Below, piece by piece: positions 33,888 to 42,189 of a stretch of 64,000 nucleotides of DNA. How positions within the stretch are numbered: the first letter of the stretch is position 1; each line of letters starts with the position of its first letter. The stretch is from Curtobacterium sp. MCLR17_032 (GTDB taxonomy: Bacteria > Actinomycetota > Actinomycetes > Actinomycetales > Microbacteriaceae): positions 1,798,001-1,862,000 of the forward strand of contig NZ_CP126268.1 in assembly GCF_003234795.2 (NCBI RefSeq), written 5' to 3'. The position numbers and the translations under genes are program-made. Below the pieces are notes generated by a model that was not told the origin of the DNA, did not search any database, and saw only the letters and a program-made list of their open reading frames with translations.

Positions 33888-34988
33888 GTGGTGCAGATCG
33901 GACGTGGCGGCGAACGGTTCGAGGGGGTCCGTGAGATCGCGGTCCTCCGGGGTGGGGGACTCGGTGACCTGATGTTCGCGATGCCGGCGATCGAGGCCCT
34001 GGCGGCCGCGTACCCGGAGGCCCGGATCATCCTGCTCGGGACGCCGACGGCCCGCGTGCTGCTGGCCGGCCGCACCGACGCCGTGCACGCCGTCGAGGAG
34101 CTCCCCGTGTCGCCCGGGGTCCGCGACGGTGGCGAGGGCGCCCCCGACCTGGAGGACTTCTTCGCCCGCCTGCGCGGACGGTTCGACCTGGCGGTGCAGC
34201 TGCACGGCGGCGGTCGGAACTCGAACCCGTTCCTGCTCCGGCTCGGCGCGGCGCACTCGGTCGGTACCGCCACCGAGGACGCCGTCCCCACCGAGCGCTG
34301 GGTCCGCTACGTCTACTACCAGCACGAGGTGCTCCGGGCGCTCGAGGTCGTCGGGCTCGCCGGCGCGGAACCGGTCACGCTCGGCCCCCGCCTCACGGTC
34401 ACCGACGACGAGCGGGCTGCGGTCCGACAGCGGCTCGGCGTCACCGGGCGTCTCGTCGCGATGCACCCCGGCGCCACCGACCCCCGCCGCCGCTGGAGCC
34501 CGGACCGGTTCGCCGCCGTCGCCGTCGCCCGGCTCGAGGCGGGCGACGACGTCGTGTTGGTCGGCGACGACTCGGACCGGCCGGCCGCGACCGCGATCCG
34601 GGCGTCCGTCACCGAGGCCGTCGGCCCCGACGCCGCCCGGCGGCTGCACGACCTCACCGGCACCCTGCCGCTGGTGGAGTTGCCCGCCGTGCTCGGTGCC
34701 GCCGACGTGATGGTCGGCGACGACTCCGGCCCGCGGCACCTCGCCGTCGCCGTCGGCACCCCCACCGTCGGCGTGTTCTGGTTCGGCAACGTCATCAACG
34801 CCGGCCCCCTGGACCGCGGACGGCACCGCGTCCTCATGAGCTTCGTCACGCGCTGCCCGGTGTGCGGGATCGACGTCACCCAGGTGGGCTGGACCGCGGA
34901 ACGCTGCGAGCACGACCCGTCCTTCGTCGACGAGATCACCCCGGACCGCGTCCTGGCGGACGTCGAGGACCTGCTCGCCACCAACTGA
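33888..34988 (+). CDS. Heptosyltransferase-family (GT9) protein 1
   Basis: A 366-residue GT-B glycosyltransferase of family 9, which in Gram-negatives transfers heptose from ADP-heptose to LPS. The N-terminal LRGGGLGDLMFAMPAIEAL and the nucleotide-sugar-binding end VGDDSGPRHLAVAVGTPTV are typical, with MHPGATDPRRRW between them. A late Cys-rich segment (RCPVCGIDV) may bind metal. Start at GTG 33888 or 33891 (GAGGAG about ten bases upstream). It is divergent from the aldehyde dehydrogenase operon and convergent with the SDR gene. Confidence 0.85.
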   Translation: MVQIGRGGERFEGVREIAVLRGGGLGDLMFAMPAIEALAAAYPEARIILLGTPTARVLLAGRTDAVHAVEELPVSPGVRDGGEGAPDLEDFFARLRGRFDLAVQLHGGGRNSNPFLLRLGAAHSVGTATEDAVPTERWVRYVYYQHEVLRALEVVGLAGAEPVTLGPRLTVTDDERAAVRQRLGVTGRLVAMHPGATDPRRRWSPDRFAAVAVARLEAGDDVVLVGDDSDRPAATAIRASVTEAVGPDAARRLHDLTGTLPLVELPAVLGAADVMVGDDSGPRHLAVAVGTPTVGVFWFGNVINAGPLDRGRHRVLMSFVTRCPVCGIDVTQVGWTAERCEHDPSFVDEITPDRVLADVEDLLATN

Positions 34989-35137
34989 CGGCGGTGCGCC
35001 GGTCCGTCGGGGCGGGCGCGGGCCTCCCGGGGTCGCGCGACGTGCCGTGCGCGCATCGCCGAGGTCGCTGGAACGGTTGCCGGGCGGCCCGCCGGGCGGC
35101 AGTCCGTGCGACCTCGGCGGCGGCCCGGGCCGACCGC

Positions 35138-35187
35138 TGACGGACGGGAGGCCCGGTACCAGCTGGTACCGGGCCTCCCGTCCGTCA
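35138..35187. terminator. Fifty-base perfect palindrome, family copy 2
   Basis: The 23-bp arms (TGACGGACGGGAGGCCCGGT plus ACC, and the exact complement) are joined by AGCT, itself palindromic, so the whole 50 bases are a perfect palindrome. It lies between two convergent genes and can end both transcripts. The arms share the 17008-17055 hairpin sequence. Confidence 0.85.
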
Positions 35188-35213
35188 GGTGCGCGCGCCG
35201 GGCGCGGGCGCGG

Positions 35214-35918
35214 TCAGGGCCAGCTGGGCTCCGTCGCCGGCATGATCGACAGCTCGCGGATCTCGCACCCGGCCGGCTGCGAGAGGGCGAAGATGATCGA
35301 GTTCGCGACGTACTCCGGCTCGATGAGCTGCGCGTCCGGCCCCGGCTTGTACTGCTCGGTACGGTCGGCGAAGAAGTTCGTCCGCATGCCCGCGGGGATC
35401 ACGTTGGTGACACCGACACGGCCGGCGGTCTCGGCGGCGAGGGCCTGCGAGAACCCGCGGACGCCGAACTTCGACGCCGAGTAGGCGGTGCCGTGGCCGA
35501 CGCCGCGCAGGGCGAGCGACGACGAGATCGTGACGACGCGGCCGTGTGTGGCCTCGAGCGCGGGGAGCGCGGCGCGGACGGTCGAGGCGGTGCCGATGAG
35601 GTTGACGCCGACGATCTTCTCCCAGTTGCCGGACGAGATGGCGTCGATCGGGGCGGGGGTGTCGATGCCCGCAGCGGTGACGACGGCGTCCAGGCCACCG
35701 TGGCGCTCGACCGCTTCGGCGACGGCACGTTCGACGGCGTCGGTGTCCGAGACGTCCACGGCGACGGCGTCGACGCCCTCGGGGACCTGGTCGATGCGCA
35801 GGTCGAGGACGATCGGGGTGCCACCGGCCTCGGTGACGGCGGCCACGACGGCTGCGCCGAGTCCGGAGGCGCCGCCGGTGACGAGGACGCGGCCGATGGG
35901 GGTGGTGGGGACGGGCAT
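35214..35918 (-). CDS. Short-chain dehydrogenase/reductase
   Basis: A 234-residue classical SDR. The cofactor motif is TGGASGLGAAV (about 14-24), the structural Asp and Asn-Ala-Gly-type strand appears as VTAAGIDTP, the catalytic Ser is in VVTISSSLAL, and Tyr and Lys are in TAYSASKFGVRG. It uses NAD(P)H on an unknown carbonyl or alcohol. It is not the HldD epimerase, which is an extended SDR with a TGGAGFIG-type start. ATG 35918 has AAAGGA five bases upstream. It lies 52 bp after the second HldE-like gene, at the end of the large operon. Confidence 0.88.
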   Translation of the reverse strand: MPVPTTPIGRVLVTGGASGLGAAVVAAVTEAGGTPIVLDLRIDQVPEGVDAVAVDVSDTDAVERAVAEAVERHGGLDAVVTAAGIDTPAPIDAISSGNWEKIVGVNLIGTASTVRAALPALEATHGRVVTISSSLALRGVGHGTAYSASKFGVRGFSQALAAETAGRVGVTNVIPAGMRTNFFADRTEQYKPGPDAQLIEPEYVANSIIFALSQPAGCEIRELSIMPATEPSWP

Positions 35919-35970
35919 GGATGTCCTTTGCGTTCTGGTGCTGTGGTGAGGAGGGAAGACGGGGTGTGGG

Positions 35971-37362
35971 TCAGCCGACGCGTTCGATGGCGGCGGCGAG
36001 CCGGGTGGTGGAGCGGCCCGGGTGGAACGGCACGGTGACGACCCGGCCGCCCCACTCGGCGAGGGTCACGGACTCGGGCAGCTCGTCGGCGGTGTAGTCG
36101 CCGCCCTTCGCCCAGACGTCCGGACGGAAGCGGCGGAGCGCCTCGTCGGGGGTGGACTCGTCGAACACCACCACGGCGTCGACGCAGTCCAGGGCGAGCA
36201 GGAGCTCGACGCGGTCGTCCTGGCCCATGATCGGCCGGTCCGGACCCTTCAGCCCGCGGACGGACTCGTCCGAGTTCAGGCAGACGACCAGGCAGTCGCC
36301 GAGGGCCCGCGCTGCCGACAGTGTGCGGGCGTGGCCGGCGTGCAGCAGGTCGAAGCAGCCGCCGGTGGCGACGACCACGCCGCCGGCGGCCCGGACCTCG
36401 TGCACGACGCGCAGGGCGTCGCGGTCGGCGCCGGGCACGGCGATCGGGGCGGGCGGCGCACCCTCGACGAGTGAGGCGACGCCCCCGACGGCGAGGTACG
36501 CGGACGCGGCCTCGACCCCGGCGGTCACAGCGTCGGCGATCTCCGCACCGGATGCCAGCGCGACGGCGACACCCGCGGCGAGCCGGTCGCCGGCGCCGCA
36601 GGGGTCACCGGCGGTGACGGACGGGGCCGGGACGAAGCGGGAGTCGGCTCCACGAGGGGTGCGGCTGCCGACCAGGGCGCCGCGATCGCCCATCGTGACG
36701 GCGACGGCCTGGACGTCCCAGCGGGCGACGAGGTCCGCGGCGGCGTCGGTGGCGAAGGCGACCCCGCTGCCGGCGATGCCGGTGAAGCGGTGCGCCTCGC
36801 TGGCGTTCGGCGTGGCGACGGTGGTGCCGGCGACCGGCGTGGCGCCCTTCGGGTGCGGGTCCCAGACGACCGGGGTGTGCGCGACGACGGCGTGCAGCGC
36901 GGCGCGCATCTCGGCGGCCTCGGTGAGCCCGCGGCCGTAGTCGGCGACGATCACCGCGTCGGCACCGTCGAGGGCGTCGCGCATCGCGGACGTCACGGCT
37001 GGGACCGGCGGGGTGTCGCAGCCCTCGTCGATCCGGACCAGGGCGTGCTCGCCGACGCGGACCCGGGTCTTCACCGGGGTCGGTGCTCCGGAGTGCCCGT
37101 CGACGATCCGGACGCCGGGGAGCAGCGAGCGGAGCTGGTCGGCCGGGCCGTCGTCACCGAGCACGGTGACGAGCGTCACGTCGTGGCCGTCCTTCACCAG
37201 CATCGTCGCGACGAGCCCGGCGCCACCGGCACGGCGCTGGTCCGAGCGGACGTCGACGACGGGCACCGGGGCGTCCGGGCTGAGCCGGTCGCTGGTGCCG
37301 CTGACGTCGACGTCGAGCAGGGTGTCGCCGACGACGACGATGCGGAGCTGGCGGTCGGTCAT
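35971..37362 (-). CDS. Second HldE-like kinase/nucleotidyltransferase
   Basis: A 463-residue relative of HldE. The PfkB-type kinase half has RRAGGAGLVATMLVKDG and the catalytic GDPCGAGDRLAAGVA. The nucleotidyltransferase half has TGGCFDLLHAGHARTLSAAR (HxGH) and KGPDRPIMGQDDRVELL, WAKGGDYTADEL. It is more divergent from classical HldE than the copy at 30569-32173. It is coupled to gmhA by ATGA, so it is the better candidate for the enzyme following GmhA. The two copies may have split the kinase and nucleotidyl-transfer steps or act on different sugars. Confidence 0.82.
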   Translation of the reverse strand: MTDRQLRIVVVGDTLLDVDVSGTSDRLSPDAPVPVVDVRSDQRRAGGAGLVATMLVKDGHDVTLVTVLGDDGPADQLRSLLPGVRIVDGHSGAPTPVKTRVRVGEHALVRIDEGCDTPPVPAVTSAMRDALDGADAVIVADYGRGLTEAAEMRAALHAVVAHTPVVWDPHPKGATPVAGTTVATPNASEAHRFTGIAGSGVAFATDAAADLVARWDVQAVAVTMGDRGALVGSRTPRGADSRFVPAPSVTAGDPCGAGDRLAAGVAVALASGAEIADAVTAGVEAASAYLAVGGVASLVEGAPPAPIAVPGADRDALRVVHEVRAAGGVVVATGGCFDLLHAGHARTLSAARALGDCLVVCLNSDESVRGLKGPDRPIMGQDDRVELLLALDCVDAVVVFDESTPDEALRRFRPDVWAKGGDYTADELPESVTLAEWGGRVVTVPFHPGRSTTRLAAAIERVG

Positions 37363-37979
37363 CGGGTGCCTCCACGGCGGAGCGCGGGCTCCATGGCCCG
37401 GCAGAGGGCGTGCACGAGGACGAGCTGGGCCTCCTGCACGTTGGCGGACGGACCGTCGATGGCGATGACGTCGTCCACGACGCTCGCGAGCGGGTTCGGC
37501 AGCGCACCGGTCATCGCGATCGACCGGGCTCCGGCGTCGCGGGCGGCGGCTGCGGCGGCGAGCAGGTTCGCGCTCCTGCCGCTGGTGCTGAGCAGGACGA
37601 CGACGTCCCCGGCGCGGGCGTGGGCGCGGACCTGGCGGGCGAAGACCTCCTCGAAGCCGTAGTCGTTGCCGATCGCGGTGACGGCGGAGGACTCGGCGTG
37701 CAGCGAGATCGCCGAGTACGCCGGCCGGTCCCCGTCGAAGCGGCCGGTCAGCTCCGAGGTCAGGTGCTGCGCCTCGGCCGCGGAACCGCCGTTGCCCGCG
37801 GCCAGCAGGCGACGTCCGGCGACCAGGCGCCCCGCGATGTCGTCGGCCCAGGCGGCGATGTGGTCGCCGTGGTCGACGAGGGACGCGATCACCGGCACGG
37901 ACGCGGCGATGTGGTCGAGCACCGTGCGGGTGCTGGTCGGGGTCTCGGTCGTGCCGATCCCGGTCTGCTCGATGGTCAT
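37359..37979 (-). CDS. gmhA: Sedoheptulose-7-phosphate isomerase GmhA
   Basis: A 206-residue SIS-domain isomerase that would turn sedoheptulose 7-phosphate into D-glycero-D-manno-heptose 7-phosphate. Characteristic pieces are LLAAGNGGSAAEAQHLTSEL (about 59-78), the ISLHAESSAVTAIGNDYGFE active-site stretch and VVVLLSTSGRSANLLAAA. DiaA and phosphoheptose isomerase share this fold, but the direct coupling to HldE-like and heptosyltransferase genes supports GmhA. Both ends overlap neighbours by ATGA. Confidence 0.88.
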   Translation of the reverse strand: MTIEQTGIGTTETPTSTRTVLDHIAASVPVIASLVDHGDHIAAWADDIAGRLVAGRRLLAAGNGGSAAEAQHLTSELTGRFDGDRPAYSAISLHAESSAVTAIGNDYGFEEVFARQVRAHARAGDVVVLLSTSGRSANLLAAAAAARDAGARSIAMTGALPNPLASVVDDVIAIDGPSANVQEAQLVLVHALCRAMEPALRRGGTR

Positions 37980-39334
37980 CGGGCGTTCCTCTCGGTGATG
38001 GGGAGCGCGGCGTCGGCCAGCTGCTCCTCGGCGGGGCGGACGGAGTCCGGGATGCGGGTGGTCGTGGGGGCGGCACCGATGCCGCCGACCGGGCGGACGG
38101 GACGGACCCGGCCGCCGGCGACCAGCCGCTCGTAGACGCGTTCGGTGTCGGTGGCGACCTTCTGCCACGTGTAGCGGGACTCGGCACGGCGGCGACCGGC
38201 GCGAGCGTAGGCGGCACGGCGCTCGGGGTCGTCGAGCAGCCCGCCGAGCGCGGTGGCCAGGCCGTCCTCGTCGCGCGGTTCGACGTGCAGCCCGGTGGCG
38301 TCCTCGACGACCGTGTCGATGAGTCCGCCGACGCGGGAGGCGACCAAGGGGACACCGCAGGCCATCGCCTCGAGCGGGACGATGCCGAACGGCTCGTACC
38401 AGGGCGCGCACACGACGACGTCCGCGCTCCGGTACACCGCGCCCATGGCCTCCTGGGCGAGCTGCCCGCGGAACGAGACGTGGTCACGGATGCCGAGGTC
38501 GCGGGCCAGCGCGTCCAGGCGCTGGTACTCCGGGTCGTCCGGCAGGTCGGCGCCCGCGGTGCCGGCGCCGCCGACGATGACGAGTTCGACGTCGCGACCG
38601 GCAGCGACGAGCTGGGCGACGGCGGCGATGGTCGTGCCGACGCCCTTCCGCTGCACCAGGCGCGAGGCGGTGAGCACCCGGAAGGTCCGCCCGCGTTCCT
38701 CGACGGGGCCGTCCGGTCGGAACAGCTCGACGTCGACGCCGCAGGGGACGACGGAGATGGAGCGGAGCGGGACGCCGAGGCTCTTCAGCTCGAACGCCTC
38801 GTCGGAGCACGTCGCCACGACCTGGTCGGCACTCCGCCCGACGGCGGGCTCCAGCCACTCGCGCTCGGCGGGGCTCGTGTCGGCCGTGCCCTGGTGGCGA
38901 CGCTTCACGACACCGAGTGCGTGGAAGGTCTGCACGACGGGGATGCGGGTGCCACCGGTGCGGGCCTGCACCTGGTTCACCGCGTCGACGGTCGCGTGGC
39001 CGGACATCCAGAAGTGCCCGTGCACGACGTCGGGTCGGTCGACGAACCACTCCGACGCCAGCACCTGCGCGAACGTGCTCATGTAGGGGAGCAGGTCGTC
39101 CTTCGGGACGTGCCGCGCGGGACCGGCGTCGACGTGCACGACGTCGACACCCGGCCGGAGCGGCACCCGGACCGGCAGCGAGGCGTCGTCACGACGCGTG
39201 TAGACGGTGACGGTGTGGCCGCGGTCGGCCAGGGCGGCGGACAGCGCGGCCACGTGGACGTTCTGACCACCGGCGTCGACGCCGCCGAGGGTCGCGAGCG
39301 GGCTCGCGTGTTCCGAGACCATGGCGATCTCCAT
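37976..39334 (-). CDS. Family 4 glycosyltransferase
   Basis: A 452-residue GT-B transferase. The start IAMVSEHASPLATLGGVDAG with the later GGQNVHVAALSAALADRGH is the GT4 acceptor-side signature, and VSFRGQLAQEAM and YEPFGIVPLEAMACGVPLVA hold the E-x7-E donor site. It resembles the MshA/sucrose-synthase-like group. The acceptor and sugar are unknown. It overlaps gmhA (ATGA) and the upstream transferase by one base. Confidence 0.88.
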   Translation of the reverse strand: MEIAMVSEHASPLATLGGVDAGGQNVHVAALSAALADRGHTVTVYTRRDDASLPVRVPLRPGVDVVHVDAGPARHVPKDDLLPYMSTFAQVLASEWFVDRPDVVHGHFWMSGHATVDAVNQVQARTGGTRIPVVQTFHALGVVKRRHQGTADTSPAEREWLEPAVGRSADQVVATCSDEAFELKSLGVPLRSISVVPCGVDVELFRPDGPVEERGRTFRVLTASRLVQRKGVGTTIAAVAQLVAAGRDVELVIVGGAGTAGADLPDDPEYQRLDALARDLGIRDHVSFRGQLAQEAMGAVYRSADVVVCAPWYEPFGIVPLEAMACGVPLVASRVGGLIDTVVEDATGLHVEPRDEDGLATALGGLLDDPERRAAYARAGRRRAESRYTWQKVATDTERVYERLVAGGRVRPVRPVGGIGAAPTTTRIPDSVRPAEEQLADAALPITERNAR

Positions 39335-40350
39335 CAGTTGCTCCTTCCCTGCGGTGCCGCAGCACCCGCACCGGCGGTCGCCGTGCCGGTCCGCGACCGG
39401 TGGCGCGACCGCACGTCGTCCAGCAGCTCGTCCCAGTCGGCGAGGAACCGGGGCAGCGCGTGCCGCGCGAGCACGGCCTCCCGGGCGACGAGGCCGCGTC
39501 GGCGTGCTTCGTCCGGGTCGTCGAGCAGCGTCCGGGAGGCCCGCACCAGCTCCTCGACGTCGGTCCCGATCGCGCCGGCCTCCGCGGGCACGGTCCGGGC
39601 GGCGTCGGTCGTGGTGAGGACGAGCACCGGCATCGCCATGTGCATCGACTCGATGAGCGAGAGTCCGAGGGAGGTCCACCGGTTGGCGTGCACGTAGGCC
39701 CGGCGCTGCGCGAGGGCCGCGTGCATCGGGTCCGGCTTGACGTCGCCCATGCCGACCAGCAGGTCGCCGTGGCCGAGCCCGGCGAGCTTCTCGGTGCCCA
39801 TCCCGAAGACGTCGACCGGGGCGACGGCGCCGAAGCGGGGGAGCAGGTCTGTCCCGACGACGCGGTTCCGTCGGACGGGTTCGTTGATGACGGCGCCGAA
39901 CCGCTCGAGCTCGCCGGTGTAGAGCGGGCCGGGGTCGACGACACCGTGCTCGACGACGGTCGTCCGGGTGGAGCCGCAGTCCCACATCAGGGCGTTCCAG
40001 TGCGTGACGTGCGCGATGGTCACGTCGTCGCGGTCCCGGAAGGGGTGCAGGCTGTCCGGCACGTCGATGCGCGGGGCGTTGTGCTCGACGAAGACGACGG
40101 GCACGTCACGACCGCCGAGCAGTTCGCGGGCGACCTCGAGTTCCTCGGGCCGCTGCAGGACGACCAGGTCCACCTCGGCGTCGGCGACGTCCTCGGGTGC
40201 GATCTCGACGGCGTTCGTACCCCAGTTCCGGCCACCACGACCGAGGCCCCAGCCGTCACGGGCGGGGGTCGTGGGGATGAGGTACTCGTGCGGGCCGCGG
40301 ACGAATGCGTCCATCCAGCCGCCGTGCACGTGCCACACGAGGATCCGCAT
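39334..40350 (-). CDS. GT-B glycosyltransferase, GT4-like
   Basis: A 338-residue protein starting MRILVWHVHGGWMDAFVRG. It has the GT-B fold with a donor-site-like LGLSLIESMHMAMPVLVLTT near residue 235, which matches the E-x7-E region only partly. The N-terminal half (VVFVEHNAPRIDVPDSLHPF) is as in actinobacterial transferases found in the same gene neighbourhood. GAAAGG lies about six bases before ATG 40350. The purine-rich repeat lies just upstream. Confidence 0.75.
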   Translation of the reverse strand: MRILVWHVHGGWMDAFVRGPHEYLIPTTPARDGWGLGRGGRNWGTNAVEIAPEDVADAEVDLVVLQRPEELEVARELLGGRDVPVVFVEHNAPRIDVPDSLHPFRDRDDVTIAHVTHWNALMWDCGSTRTTVVEHGVVDPGPLYTGELERFGAVINEPVRRNRVVGTDLLPRFGAVAPVDVFGMGTEKLAGLGHGDLLVGMGDVKPDPMHAALAQRRAYVHANRWTSLGLSLIESMHMAMPVLVLTTTDAARTVPAEAGAIGTDVEELVRASRTLLDDPDEARRRGLVAREAVLARHALPRFLADWDELLDDVRSRHRSRTGTATAGAGAAAPQGRSN

Positions 40351-40376
40351 GCACTGCCTTTCGGTCGCTGTCGATC

Positions 40377-40403
40377 AGGAGGAGGAGAAGGAGAAGGAGA
40401 AGC
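40377..40403. repeat. Purine-rich GGA/GAAGGA simple repeat
   Basis: A run of AGGAGGAGGAGAAGGAGAAG and a few more bases lies in the 64-bp gap between two genes of the glycan operon, on the pyrimidine strand with respect to transcription. It is a simple-sequence repeat that could vary in length. Confidence 0.7.
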
Positions 40404-40414
40404 AGTGCCGCACG

Positions 40415-41524
40415 CTACGCACGGGCTTCTGGCGCTCCTCGCAGGGAGTCGTCGTTCGTCCGCAGAGCGCATCCGACGAGCCGTTCGTGTGCCGCGAGGA
40501 CCTCGTCGACGCTCACGCCGGACAGGCACGGGTGGCCCGGGACGGGGCACTCGCGGGCGCGGGAGAGACGGCAGGGGGCGTCCTGGTCGCCGAGCAGTTC
40601 GACGTGCTCGGCGTACGGCGCCCACTTCACGGCGGGCACCACAGGGGAGAACAGCGAGACGATCCGGGCACCGACGGCCGCGGCCAGGTGGGCGGGACCG
40701 GTGTTGCCGACGACGACGACCTCCGCGCCGGCCAGGACCTCCGCCAGCACGGCGGGGCTGGTCCGACCACCCAGGTCGATGCCGGTGGGGCCGGCGACCT
40801 CGGCGGTGAGGCCCCGCTCGCCCGGCGACCCGGTGACGACCACGGGGATGCCGACCCGGCCGTACGCGGCCACGAGGGACCGGTGGGCAGCGGGCGGCCA
40901 GGAGCGCGCCTCCACGCTGGCGCCGGGGTGCACGACCACGTACCGGTCGAGCGCGGCGACCTCGACGGGGAGCACCGCCGAGTCGTCCGGCCGGACACGG
41001 AGCCGCCCGTCGTCACCGTCCGGCAGTGCGAAGCCCGCGGCGGCGGCGATGCGGAGTGCCCGTTCGGGTTCGGGGACGTCTTCGGGCAGGTCCTCGCCGG
41101 GCCGCAGTCGCACGTCGAGCAGGGACCCGGGGTGGTCGACCGAGGCGCCGGAGACCCGGGGGACCCCGGCGAGCCGCAGCAGCATCGCGAGCGGCAGTGG
41201 CGACTGGTGGAACGACGTCAGCACGACGGCTTCGTCGGGACGCTCCTCGGCGACCAGTGCGCGGAACTCGGCGAGCACGGCGTCGTCGAGCGGGCGGACG
41301 GTCTCCGTCACCCAGGGCGCCGCCCAGACGCGGAGCGAGTCGACCCCGGGCAGGAGCGCCCCGGCCGGCGCACCCTGTGGGCCGCAGAGCAGCGTGACGT
41401 GGTCGGCGCCGGCGGCCACGGCGCGGACGGCGGGACCGGCGACCAGGACGTCCCCGAACGAGTCGAGTCGGGCGACCAGCACCCGGCGCCCGGCAGGTCC
41501 GCCCGCGGCCACCTGGTCGCTCAT
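40415..41524 (-). CDS. Heptosyltransferase-family (GT9) protein 2
   Basis: A 369-residue GT9 transferase. VLVARLDSFGDVLVAGPAVR at the N-terminus and VVVGNTGPAHLAAAVGARIV in the C-terminal half are family motifs, with VVHPGASVEARSW between. A Cys-containing end (CRLSRARECPVPGHPCLSG) is usual in this family. The start overlaps the stop of gmhB (ATGA). Confidence 0.88.
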   Translation of the reverse strand: MSDQVAAGGPAGRRVLVARLDSFGDVLVAGPAVRAVAAGADHVTLLCGPQGAPAGALLPGVDSLRVWAAPWVTETVRPLDDAVLAEFRALVAEERPDEAVVLTSFHQSPLPLAMLLRLAGVPRVSGASVDHPGSLLDVRLRPGEDLPEDVPEPERALRIAAAAGFALPDGDDGRLRVRPDDSAVLPVEVAALDRYVVVHPGASVEARSWPPAAHRSLVAAYGRVGIPVVVTGSPGERGLTAEVAGPTGIDLGGRTSPAVLAEVLAGAEVVVVGNTGPAHLAAAVGARIVSLFSPVVPAVKWAPYAEHVELLGDQDAPCRLSRARECPVPGHPCLSGVSVDEVLAAHERLVGCALRTNDDSLRGAPEARA

Positions 41525-42069
41525 GCCGACGCCCCGGCAGCGCGGGCGACGACGAGCGCCACGGCTTCCCTGATCGAACCGGCGACGGTGGCGGCGGCCT
41601 CGACCTCGGCCGGCATCGTCCGCGCGGTCGGCACGAGGATCCCCTGCGCTCCCGCGGCGACCGCGGCACCGACGTCGGCGCCGATGTCGCCGATGACGAC
41701 CAGGTCCGCGGCGTCCAGCCCGAGTCGGTCGGCGGCGCGCAGCACCATGCCGGGACGGGGCTTCCGGCAGGCGCAGTCGTCGCCGCGGTCGTGCGGGCAG
41801 ACCTCCCACACGTCGAACGGGCCGACGAGCCCGTCGACGCGGGCGTTCGTCGCGTCGACCTGGTCGCGGGTCGCCAGGCCCTTGGCGATCGCGGACTGGT
41901 TCGTGACGACGCCGACGGCGAGACCCGCCGCGCGGGCCGCGGCGACCGCGTCGGCGGCACCGGGTACCGGCACCACCCGGTCGGGGTCGGCGTTGTAGGG
42001 GACGTCGACCACCAGGGTGTCGTCACGGTCGAAGAGGACGCCGCGGAGCGGACGGTCGGAGAGGGCCAC
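41521..42069 (-). CDS. gmhB: Heptose bisphosphate phosphatase GmhB
   Basis: A 182-residue HAD phosphatase of the HisB-N/GmhB type. The nucleophile motif is FDRDDTL (Asp14, Asp16), the Thr-containing second motif is VVTNQSAIAKG, and the late acidic motif is VIGDIGADVGAA. The zinc loop CPHDRGDDCACRKPRPGM is diagnostic for GmhB-like enzymes, which remove the C7 phosphate of heptose 1,7-bisphosphate. The usual GT or GV in DRDGT is D here. GTG 42069 is the only start in the frame, with its AGAGAGG unusually close. It is the first gene of the long operon. Confidence 0.88.
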   Translation of the reverse strand: MALSDRPLRGVLFDRDDTLVVDVPYNADPDRVVPVPGAADAVAAARAAGLAVGVVTNQSAIAKGLATRDQVDATNARVDGLVGPFDVWEVCPHDRGDDCACRKPRPGMVLRAADRLGLDAADLVVIGDIGADVGAAVAAGAQGILVPTARTMPAEVEAAATVAGSIREAVALVVARAAGASA

Positions 42070-42189
42070 ACCTCTCTCTACCGGCCGGGCAGCGTCCCCG
42101 ACCAGTCCGCACCCGCCCCGTGGCGCGCCGTGGACAAGCCGGTGCCGCCCGGCGGACGTCGCGGTGCCGGGCCGGTAGCGTCGGGCCAC

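Noticed and set aside
35214..35918. The SDR as the heptose epimerase HldD
   Set aside because: Length and motifs (TGGASGLG, YSASK) are those of classical SDRs, while HldD is an extended SDR of over 300 residues.
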